Shown one piece after another: positions 45,129 through 55,900 of a DNA stretch of 64,000 nt; the stretch's first letter is position 1; the number at the start of each line of letters is the position of its first letter. Under the pieces are notes generated by a model. The model was given only the letters and a program-made list of their open reading frames with translations. It had not been told where the DNA came from and ran no database searches. The stretch is from Daucus carota subsp. sativus (Eukaryota; Streptophyta; Magnoliopsida; Apiales; Apiaceae). The stretch covers positions 2,505,131-2,569,130 of the forward strand of contig NC_030381.2 of NCBI RefSeq assembly GCF_001625215.2, in the 5' to 3' direction. The translations under genes and the position numbers were made by a program.

Positions 45129-47426
45129 GATTTCAATCCCCAACTATTTGCAACATTAGTCAGCCATATTTGTCATATCAATGTAGATGGAAAGAGAACA
45201 GATACATATAGATGTAGATTGAGAACCTCTAGACTGATATTCAGCCTCACATCAACATTCAAATAAGAATCAGAATCTCTAGTATCCCAAGTTATGGTGT
45301 TCGTCATTGATGCTGCAAATTGAATATGAAATAAAGAATCAATGTCAATATTATGAAAAATAAATGGATAGAAAGTAACTACTTGTTCCAGTGCCTAGTC
45401 TTTTTTCTTTTTCTTTTTTTGACAATTTCCAATGATTGATTTCAAAAACTATACTTGACATTAAAAAAAATGAAAAGCAGTAACAATGTCAGGCTCATCC
45501 AAGAATAAAATATTCCAGAGGTATAGGGAAGCTCAAATTTCCTCATACTAAAATCATTGATTGGTAAGGAAAGCTATTAAAGATTAGATTAAGCATCCTA
45601 GATTGCATGTTTTTGTAACATTAATGTTATCGACTAGCTCGACAAGTTACCTGAGAAATGTTCATTTTGACGTTCCACAATTTCTGAACCCTCAAACTGC
45701 AATGCAATTTTAGAGACATGTTGAGAAACAAACGAAGACCATCAAGACAGCAAGTGCTAACATAATTGCAAGGACCTATATGCAACACTATAAACTTATT
45801 TTTTGTGAAGTGCAACATTGTAAACTTTACCAAGATAAGTTATGGTCTCATTTCCTAAAAACAAATGAGAACAAATGAAGAAGAAGAAAACTCACTACTA
45901 TGCTAATTACTAGTATGAGATTTGCGACATGTGTCTGCTCAAATTATTATGACCTAACCAGAACTTGAGCTGGATGTTATGAAATGAGTAGATCAGATGT
46001 AATTTACTTCTTTTGTTTAGCAAAATTTCGCTAAGTGATTAGACTTGGTTGATCATGTAACAAAAACCAAGGTACAAAGTGAAGGATTGTTTCATGTGTA
46101 CACTTGTTTCAGCTTATTACTCAAACTAAGAGCATTATTTGATTCAAGTGGAAAGTGTGATATCTTAAAAGTAGTTCATATAGTGAAACTAACTTGCATA
46201 TATATGCCCCTAAAATTAAATAAATGAATGAAGCGCAAACATATACATGCTAAATGTAGCTTCCCGTGAACACAAGGAGTTGGATCCCCCCTGCTATAGC
46301 TCACCTTGCAAGACAGCATTTTTACCAGACAATCTTTGCTTGTTGGGGTAACTTGAAGATCTAGCTCAGGTGCCACTTCAAAGTTCAATAGCTGCAAACG
46401 TGGTAATGTACACCTGCAGAAGATTCGACTCATTAAGAACTAAGCAAACAACATTCCAGATCAACACGTGAAACATAACTATTGAGTGAAACTAATATTC
46501 CGCCAGTGATGCAGTACAAAGAGGAAGTCTTGAGAAGTCAACCTATACGTGTTAGAATCGAGGGAATAGTAACTTTGCAAGGCACTTGTATTCAAGATTG
46601 ACTCGATGCCAGATGGATGCCTTAGGAACTCCCTAATATGAAACATATCCCTGGTTCTACTGATATCATCATAGTTTGGAAGTTTTATACTTTCTGTTTT
46701 CCTTGAAGATAAATTAGCTCTCTTCACAGCATCCGATGACATCTGCGCTTTATATAATCTCGCAATTCCCCTATTCCTCCTGGAAACAAACAGTGGTAAT
46801 GTAACCAACACAAACCACAACATTCTCTCAAAGACACTAGGACAAGATGCATCCTAAATTTTCGAATCAACATATCAATATTAAAAATGTGCATGTTACT
46901 AAAGTTAATTAATACTCCCTCCGTCCCATTTTAATAGCCTTTTTAGAAATGAATTGTTGTTCCAAAATAAGTGATTTTCTCTTGTTTTCATGCATTATTT
47001 GATATGTGAATTTCTATTCTACCCCTCATTAATGCAACTTGTATTTTCTATGCAATATAAATAATAGTTTAGTTTGACTTTATTAGGGGTAACTATGTAA
47101 AATTATTCAAATAAACATCTCAATAAATGTAAAAATTGGTTTGTGTGCATCTCTCTAAAAAAGCGGTTAAAATGGGACAGAGGGAGTACTTTATCCAATA
47201 TCTATCACTTGTATAAATTATAATGATCAGGGTAGTGATTTATGAATAAAATGAACGGTCTTTTCTTGACACTTAATCATATAAAAAAATTAAGAAATCA
47301 AGAGAGTAAACTAATTGAATAAGATAAAAAGATTGAAACTCTAAATCTAAATAGATACCTGCAAGAAGAGCAGTTGGGAAACCCCAAAATTGAAGAACTT
47401 GAAGTCCCAACACTACTTACCCTCAT
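43843..47426 (-). CDS. DUF1997 family protein, probably plastid-targeted
   Basis: Exons on the minus strand: 47426-47359, 46779-46543, 46413-46305, 45696-45651, 45312-45227, 44373-44315, 43963-43843, giving 241 aa in one frame. The first roughly 45 residues are rich in Ser and Arg with almost no acidic residues (SSVGTSSSSILGFPNCSSC), consistent with a chloroplast transit peptide. The DUF1997 core covers about 85-225: PRLQLLNFEVAPELDLQV, LSCKFEGSEIVERQNEHFSA, ITWDTRDSDSYLNVDVRL, YTRPFSLLPVSAVETPGNL, MMQALVDRLVPLLLQQLLRD. The family is shared by plants and cyanobacteria and has no firmly known biochemical role. Intron 1 contains a Stowaway MITE, intron 5 a poly(C) tract and a long (TA)n. It is divergent from the G-gamma gene. 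Confidence 0.88.
44476..44495. repeat. 20-nt poly(C) tract
   Basis: A run of 20 C followed by eight A lies in intron 5 of the DUF1997 gene. The exact length may be a sequencing or assembly estimate. Confidence 0.85.
45078..45122. repeat. (TA)n microsatellite
   Basis: About 22 TA dinucleotides without interruption, in intron 5 of the DUF1997 gene. Confidence 0.95.
46915..47186. mobile_element. Stowaway MITE in DUF1997 intron 1
   Basis: Ends CTCCCTCCGTCCCATTTTAA and, reversed, CTCCCTCTGTCCCATTTTAA are flanked by TA at 46913-46914 and 47187-47188. The element is 272 bp and non-coding. Confidence 0.88.
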
Positions 47427-48153
47427 CAGTGCTCACACTTTAAGTATTTCTCCTCTCATATATTAGTACAGGCACAGAGAGGGAGAGAGAGAGAGAGAGA
47501 TCACAGAATTTACAGAGAGAGGGGGGGAGGGAGAGAGAGAGATAACACACACAGAGTTTACAGAGAGAGAGGGAGAGAGATTACACACAGAGTTTAGGGA
47601 GAGAGATTAATAGTGTATTATAAACCCTAGTTCTAAATATAGAAAAGGCAGAGATTTGCCATTATCCCATGAATCCAGGACATGCCCACAACTCTCCAGC
47701 TCTTTGAGCACATAAACAACACAAACTGAAGTGCTGGATGGGCTCCACAAGATATATCCATTATCATCCTTCAGATAATTGGTCTGTCTTTTTTCCATTA
47801 AATTGTACGAAAGGGAAGAAAAAAAAAACCACATTTGTTAAATATAAAGTAAAATACATTTATCCAATCGCTAAATAACTAAAAATATAAATTAAATCGG
47901 AGATCAAAATAATAAGAAATTATTCTGTACCGAATTGTCAAGTTGGTTTCAAAAAGATGTTGATTTTGTTAAGAAATTAAATTTAAACCAGGTGCCGACA
48001 CCCTTTTCTCGAATTTATTTAAAGAAAATAAAAACACGAGCCGTTTACTTTTCACTACTTCGATATTTAAAAGCAACTAGTCCACATTCTCTCCTGCCCA
48101 TTCTCTCCTGGGTTGTTCTGTTCATCAACTTGTCTCTCTAAATCTCGCTCCAC
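47427..48153. promoter_or_regulatory. Divergent promoter region of the DUF1997 and G-gamma genes
   Basis: The 727 bp between the two ATGs serve both genes. The DUF1997 side carries a long GA/CT tract at 47476-47606. The G-gamma side has a TATA-like GATATTTAAAAG at about 48060-48071 and a CT-rich leader. Confidence 0.5.
47476..47606. repeat. (GA)n-rich microsatellite cluster
   Basis: Interrupted GA repeats with three related 'acagagttta(c/g)' spacers. On the DUF1997 sense strand this is a CT-rich tract just upstream of the ATG, probably in the 5' UTR. Confidence 0.85.
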
Positions 48154-49786
48154 ATGGATCCATCAACAGCACAAGGAGATGAAGGTGAAAACAACAACAG
48201 GGCTGCTCTTCAATCTCTCCCCAACTTTGTTGGCAAGCACAGGATGACGGCTGCTATTGCTCTCCTCAATCAACAGATTCAGTTTCTTCAGGTGCTTTTT
48301 TTTATTAGACTGTGAATTTTTTTTTGGAATTTTATTGATTTTTTCGAGTCGAGTTTCGAACGAGAAGGAAGGAGTTTGAGGTAACTGGAAGTTGTTTTAA
48401 TGTAGGAATTTTTAAGGTGATTGCAGTAGAGAATTGAATGATATTTTCGAATTTTATTGATTTTTTTCGAGTCGAGTTTCTTGGAAGAATTATGTAGTTT
48501 AAGGTAAATGGAAGCAGTGGAAGTTGTTTTAGTGTAGGAAATTGAATTGATTGAACTAAGAAAATAAATAATACTATTGATTTTTGTCAGAGTCAGTTTC
48601 GAATGATAAAAGTAGTGAAGTTGTTTTAGTGTAGGAATTTTCGAGTTGATTCTTTATTTGTGCAGGAAGAAATTGATCAACTCGAGACTCTTGGTGGATC
48701 ATCCGTTGTTTGCAAAGAGTACGTGTGCTGTACTTGTTTTCGATAATTTGAGCTAGAAATGTTGTTTAACAATGTGGTTGATTTAAAGAATATGGACTTA
48801 AATTTGGAAAACCGGAGAAAATATTGTTATTGCAGAATTATAATGAACTGGATACTAATATTGCGAAAAATTTTAATCTACATATTCATGATCTTTTTTT
48901 TTTTTGCTGGATATGCATGATCTTTGATTAGTCCTGTTTATGTCTACAGATTAGTTGCAAGTGTTGAATCCGTCTCTGACGCTCTGCTTCCTGTGTAAGA
49001 CAATTTAAACTATATCTTGTCGAGGCTATTAGATTCTTCACTTTTTTATCTGCTAAATTAGTATATCTGCACTGAGATAAGTTGTAATAGCACCGCGGTT
49101 TATACCCCTAAAAAACATTTGCACTGCAGCTCGGACCTCTATGTTTACTGATTGCGCTTTAGAATTGGTTGTTGCGGATGCTTTCTTCTATAAGTCTTTG
49201 TATTGTAACTTTAGCAGCAGCAGCAGTTGAACTACTTGTGCTTTCGAAATTTCTGGAGTTGGTTTCTTCCCTCTAGGTATATAAATGGTGAACACAAAAT
49301 GTATCTCAGGGTGAGCATGATCATCATTGTGTGCTAAACCTTAGCAGTGAAATACCCTAATTATAGAAGTATAAACCCTAATTGGACTGTTGTAGATAAC
49401 TCGTTATATACAAAACATTAACAGTATCTTCCAGACCGAATACTAGAATGGTGAACCCCAGATGGATCCTGCTTTGAAATAAAACTTGTATGTTCTATGT
49501 AAAGCCATGTTGAACCTTAGCTATAAGTGTATCGGACATTAGCGGTTCTCATTGTTCCTAATTAGTTACTGGTTCTTCATCTCGGAGTGGTGAATCTTGA
49601 ATCTGCCCGAAACTGTATTAATATCTATGAAATCGAATTGTGTATAGAGGAGATTTGTGTCTGTTGTTATATGGATCTGTTTTGCAGTACTAATTCAATG
49701 TCTTATGCAGAACCAAAGGGCCAACAGAAGTTGCTTGGGAGAGATGGTTCCAAAGATCCTCTAAAAACCGCAAGAAGTGGATATGA
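48154..49786 (+). CDS. Heterotrimeric G-protein gamma subunit, type B
   Basis: Partner of G-beta in plant G-protein signalling. Exons: 48154-48291, 48666-48718, 48950-48994, 49711-49786, giving 103 aa, the usual size for small plant G-gammas. The GGL-type region starts with KHRMTAAIALLNQQIQFLQ and EEIDQLETLGGSSVVCKEL, a coiled-coil helix that pairs with G-beta. The plant-typical C-terminal block is DALLPVTKGPTEVAWERWF; most family members have DPLLP, so the Pro-to-Ala change is notable. The protein ends SSKNRKKWI with no CaaX prenylation cysteine, which marks type B subunits. Membrane attachment must therefore depend on other features (inference). The exon 4 acceptor was set at 49709-49710 because it keeps the VTKGP reading. 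Confidence 0.88.
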
Positions 49787-52609
49787 GTATCATCTCTCAC
49801 CGGAAAGTGATTGAAGAATTTTGCCAGAAGTTCATCGGCCAGTTCAATTACAGTCAGGTCTATGTATTCTATATCTAAATGTAGCATCCTGTATAGCCTG
49901 TGTTTTCTCTAAGGTTGTTTCCCTTTGTTTCACCGGGAATTAGCTAGGGAGGATTGCGTGCAATCTCAAAATGTCTATAATAAATTACATAGTTGCGCTA
50001 TGTCATTTAAAACGTCATCCTTGAGTTCCATGTTATATCGGGGTGTTGAATATGGATGTCACTACTTTGATGGAAATAACTTCATATATCACTATCCGAA
50101 AAAATAGTCTCTACCTATCATTTTACAATCCAAAATGTTGGATCATGCAACATTTATTTTTTTTTCTTCTTGACGTTACACGGTCTAGCATTTTGAAATC
50201 CTAAACCCTATCTCATGTTTTTACTCATACATTTTGTAAGATTTTTCAAACCAAAACATAACACGATCAAGTATTTTCTCCCAAAAATCAAAATGATTGA
50301 TTATCCATCATTTATAAATGATATTTTGGAATTTGGACCATTTCTTGCAACTCTATTGTTTTGGGGTCTTTTCTCGTTACATTGTGTGTCCATGCTCACT
50401 TTGCATCTCACAAGTGTTCATATACTCGAAGTTCCAAGGAGGAATTAACCTTCGTTAAAAGGATGATTAATTTACCACCAGACCAAGAGTCCTTCGATTG
50501 CTCTTTCTATGATTCTATATTCATCATATACACGTTTGTTTATATATAAAAAGATCACTATAAAGTTAAAAAAATGGAAAAAATGGGGGAAAACTCAACC
50601 CCTGTGTATTTAGTTCATAAAAGTCATCTTCCCCATTTTAAGCAGGCCGGGGAAAATGGGGGAAAACTGACTGTGTATCGGTTCATAAAAAGCCCTCTTT
50701 CCCATTCTAAGCAGATTGGGGAATATGTAGGCAATCGTGCACTAAAATGTTAGAAGTCCTGGAAAGCTTACATAAGACCCCCCACCCCCCACCCACCCAC
50801 AGCAACTTTGAACATGGACAAAATCACTCTGCCCTCGATACCACAGGTATGGCACGTCAAAAGGCAGAGGCGGAATATTGTCAAGGAATGACCATAACAG
50901 TTTCACAATCATAAGATAAGAACACTAAGCCGAGCAAACTTGAGAGCCCAAATACAGGTAGGCCTCTGATGCAGCAATATACAACTTTTTTCCCTCTGAC
51001 ATTTGAAAATTTTGACTACTTTCTACCGCTAAATTTGAAGACGACAACCACCTGTGAGTAGAGAACCCAGGAAACCTGTTTCATGAAAATTTCAGACACT
51101 TGTCAGTAGAAGCACAAGTCCAGATGCACCAAGTCCACGGAAACATGAATAAAAATACATCTTAAAGACTTTAAAATCTACCAAATTCAGTTACTAAGAA
51201 GCAACAAGACAAAACTCAAATGCTACCCCCCGCCACCCCACCCCACCCCAAAACACACACACACACTAATAATTAAGGCACTAAATTTGGTAGGTTTCCT
51301 CATAAATCTGTTTCTGTTGTCTTTGGAAGTTACGGGGAAGCGAAGAGCAGCACTCTAAAATGTATACATCATACATACATACATATACAGATGTGTGTGT
51401 GTGTGTGGAAGCTGGATGTCTTTAGACTCTTTATGTCCAGAACAAATAAACAAACTTGCAGTTGCAAACTATTCCTAGAGAAAAATCAACTGCTAAACTA
51501 TGCATACATTTCGTGATAACTGATATTCCACAAACAATTTCTGTCTATTTCAGTGCCAAGCACAAACCAGGTTAACCGCATTAGTGCACAAAATGCAATT
51601 TCCCTAACTTGCATTACTGGGTAGACTATAGACTTTAATAAAGGGAACACCATATTGTATCATATACAAAGTAACTCCGTATACAGCATATAAACTTGTA
51701 GTTCTATGCTAAGGCTATTATGTAAATGGCTAACTGCTCAAAATCGTAAACTTATGTAAATTATATTTATTAGTAAATTTGAAAAGAACACCCACATGCT
51801 TTGACCGGCACACTTTATTAGCAATAACTAGATAAAAAACCAATATATCCATAATATCTTCCTCCAAGGAAAATGTGATAATGTGACTAAAGTAGGTGTT
51901 ATCAGTTTCAGTGTTGTAGTAAAGAAGCACAACCAAAACAAGTGGGCCATCGATGAAAGCAAGGAATTTAGGTGACTTTTAGAATTTTGTTACAAAATAA
52001 CTGGTATATTCTTTTCAATATTATTATCAGTAATGATATGTCCAAGAACATCACCTCTACCTCTATTTTAATAGATGTAGTTGTGTTGTAAACTCGTAGT
52101 ACACGGCGTAGGCAATGTGTTGTTAGCTAGTTCACTTAACCCTACTGGACTTAAAATTTTGTAAGCAGATTATACATATAATTCCGACCTTCTTAGATAA
52201 TATATTTGTTCAGGCTAATTTTAAGAAATAATAGTAATAATTCTTTTCGAGGCATAAGTATATATTTTTTACCCACACAGAAATATTTTCTAACTGCGAA
52301 CCTGGTTGTACTTGTATGGAATTTCAACAAACAGAAATGCAGGTTATTAAAATTATATTAGTAGTAATATGAAGCTCCTAGTTGGCAGCTTTCCAGGTTT
52401 TCTGGAAGAATGGCGCCAATGAACAAATTAAGTTCTAGGCAAGATATTGAAACAATTTGACAATCAATCCCACTACATCATCTGTTGACTGCGCATCTGA
52501 GCCCCAGTCTTAATTGTATATTTTCCAACATACAGAAATGCAGGTTCCAAGTTATTATCAGTAGTACCATGTAGCTCATAGTCCACAGCTTCAAGGCTTT
52601 CCGGAAGTG

Positions 52610-52674
52610 TGGCGTCAAATGAACAATAATTATATTGGAAGTTGCACAAGAATTTAATTGTTCATTTGACGCCA
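52610..52674. repeat. Hairpin with perfect 18-bp arms
   Basis: TGGCGTCAAATGAACAAT at 52610-52627 is repeated inverted at 52657-52674 with a 29-nt loop. Further partial copies of the arm (ttcatttgacgtcaaatg) lie at about 52711-52729. It is in the UBP26 3' flank, possibly a 3' UTR intron. Confidence 0.8.
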
Positions 52675-52830
52675 GAGTATACTATTATACGCCACAAGAA
52701 TTAAATTCTTCATTTGACGTCAAATGAAAAAAAAAAAATTGCTTGTGCCCAGTAGGACACAGGAGTATTTCTACTAGACCAAAACTGAAAACAGAAATTT
52801 TATGACGACAAAATCATCACTAATATATAA

Positions 52831-52840
52831 ACTTACCTTC
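52831..52840 (-). promoter_or_regulatory. Candidate 3' UTR splice donor of UBP26
   Basis: On the minus strand GAAG|GTAAGT, a perfect donor consensus, sits 77 nt after the UBP26 stop codon. An acceptor was not fixed; one candidate is GAAACAG near 51076-51085. Confidence 0.35.
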
Positions 52841-52913
52841 AAAATCTAGGTTGAAGCTTCCTCCAAGATGAAATAATAAAATAAGCACAATGTTACAGGG
52901 TAATGCTTCTCAT

Positions 52914-55900
52914 TCAAAACATGCCCATGATCTGCGAAGATATATTTGATGTCAACAGTGTTCCGCGAAACCCTTCTTCAGTTTGCTGGATCTCCATCTT
53001 TTGGTCACAGGCAGAAAGCTCATCTGTGAAATCAACATTAGAAAATTTAAATAAGTAAAAGTGCCCGGATCTGGTAACAAGAAGTCATGTTCTTAAAACA
53101 TGAATGGAGAAATTGTAATCAAAATTTTCTAATGCTCTTCTATTACAAGAAATCACATTTAACTCGGGAACAGATCTTTCATGGTCTTAACATAGGAACT
53201 TAATCCCTATGGAACAATATGAATGTCAATATATATATATACACACACATATACATATATATAAAAGTTTTGGTCAGACGGTCGATAATTGAGCCTATTT
53301 ACAGGCCTTTTTAGATTATAACATATTTTAATGAGTATTGTCTATTTTAACTAAAATACATTTAAATATCATATCATTAAAACATATATCTCAGGCCTAT
53401 TTATTTATAGGGAGATGGTCCCCGACAATCGCATTCTGGCAACAAACCTTCCGCGCATTTTTACAGCGGATTAATAGAAACCCTAGGGTGTGTGTATAAA
53501 GCGCGGATAGACGACTTGACCCCCTGCATTCACATAAAATCATGTACTGTGCCTTTCAGCTATAAAAAACCACGGATAGATTGTTGTACAAGGCGATTGT
53601 CAGGGACCCGGACCCTTATTTATAAGGCTGTTGACGAGTTTAACTATTGGAAACTTAGTTAACGTGCCCAATTAACATGCCCAATAAAAATCTATCAACC
53701 CAAAGATATTTATCAATTATCATAAATCTATGTTAATTTAAAGACGCCTATTATTCTAACATAAAAGTATCTTCAGAATAAAATTAAATATTTGTAACTT
53801 ACAAAAAACATCTAGCAAAAACTAATAAAAAGAACATTCAGGAAAAGGTTTTTAGTATTTCGAACAGAAAATCACCTGCTATATCCCGATTCTCGTGGAT
53901 TTCTGAATCTTTGACCCACAGAAGATCTCCTGGGAAGATATTCATGTCAGAGAGAGTAGCAGTTTCCATATCAATAATTTTGGGACCTTTATGTAGTATC
54001 TGGTTTTCCTTGACAATCTGCGAAATTTAATTTAAATTAGAGGGAGCGAAATATAATTTAAATTAGAGGGAGCCAAACATTATTTTACAATAAAAAAAGG
54101 ATGAGAAGATGAAATCAACTCATATCAGTAACTGATGTATAGTACTCCCACTGTAACAATAGACTCTAACTTTTTTTCCCAGCAAAAATGAAAAACCAAC
54201 TCCACTCAGCATCAACAAAAGGGTTATATGCCTATTCCTACATGATAGATGGAAATCTTAGCCATTTTTCATTTCATACAACCGCACTCCCACGTTGAGC
54301 ATCATGTTTCTATAATTATATCTAAGCCGGACCTGTCAACATAAACATTAAAACTGCTATTGATATTAACATGCCATTGATAATATCATAAGTATCAATT
54401 ACATTCCATTATATCACATGAACTAGTTCGTTACGAGCAGTGCATATTGGCTCTGTTATACAAGGTGATATTAAGGGAGTTTCTTTTTTGTAGTGTATGA
54501 ACCTTTCAGACGCTAATATACAGATTATAAGCTATGGGCAGCTATTATTCTTATTATCCTTGAAGACGATACTATTTAAGAAATTCTTTTGACAAACCTT
54601 ATTTTAGTTAAAAGAGAATATTATGTTTACTTTACGTATTTATTTTCTATGCTCCGCTGTATCTTTCCTGAGTTTGTCTTGAACTTCCAGTTTCTCACAA
54701 GAGGAAACAAACAATAATATCTTCACTAAAATTAAGAACCGAGACATGAACCACATACAAATGATAAAGTCAAGTGACAAATTTTTCTATGCAGGTATGG
54801 AATTAATAGCATACCCCAAAAGACTCCCATATCATCATTTTCAATTGGTAGATGGTCGTGGACCCAGAAACCTTAAAATTTGAAGTGTTTCCGAATGTTG
54901 TCTTCCGAGAGCGCTTGGAAGTTCGACGATTGAGCTCTAAACTTTTCTCAGATGCTGAGAGAATTGATTTCGGAGGTTCCTTGCCACGAACAAGACATAC
55001 ACGTATATCCTCATTGTAATAGTTAAGTTTCTTCATCAACTCAGAGCTTTCTCTTTCGCCGATGCAATCCTCACAAACCTGCTCACGAAAGAACTTTTAT
55101 TTAAAGTCTCTTCACAATCTAAGAATCTAAGAATGCAGGATTCAAATTTTCATAGCAATAAGCCAAAAATGAAGAAAGAAAGTTTTAAGAATGACTTTAT
55201 AAAAACAAAAACAAAAAAAAAAACAGGTTAATTACATTCTCTTCCCATTATAAGAGAATGGGCATATCAGCATATGTGATTTTGCAAAAACTTGGATCTT
55301 CAATTACAAATCTTTCTATTATTTTATATATGTACTTTAATCTTGCAAAGGCTGAAAAGAGAGCCACGCAACTAATCAGCACTTTCCCACCAATTGCTTT
55401 ATTAAAAACTGAGATAAAAATATTATCGCGCCCTTGCTCCTAACAATCCCAGTGTGCTCCTAACAATCCCAGTCATGTTTCAGCCCTAGTTCTTAGCAAA
55501 TGAGCACACAGTTCTTTCAATTCCTTGCTCCACATCACCTACCAGTCATGTTTCTGACCGCTGATTTTTAAATTTAACCTAATATTCTATTCCAGTTGTA
55601 ATCCATTGGTCACATCCCATACACACAGCACAAGATCTGGCAGATTTTGCACGTTGCGCAGCTCTCACAGTGTAATTTAAAACTTGAAGATATCAATTCC
55701 TTCTAATACCCTATGACAAACTTTATAAAAATACTTACTGCATGGAAAAGTAACATACCAATGAAGGGACTGCATGTTCAAATTTATAATAACTGATCTT
55801 AGTTATCAAACTTCATCCCTTCCAACAGTAGTGCTTACAGGTAAAAAACCTAATATTATCTCAAACGTACCATAGGAGAAGTCTTCAATATAGGGTCGCC

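Larger units (their letters stand above)
49787..52913. other. Region between the G-gamma and UBP26 stop codons
   Basis: The genes converge here. It holds the G-gamma 3' UTR and probably a long UBP26 3' UTR with an intron. Two similar roughly 75-bp units ('aatgggggaaaact...gttcataaaa...ccca(t)tt(t/c)taagcag') lie at about 50580-50717. C-rich (50780-50800, 51227-51251) and CA/TG-rich (51252-51266, 51392-51408) simple sequence is present. No further gene recognised. Confidence 0.5.
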
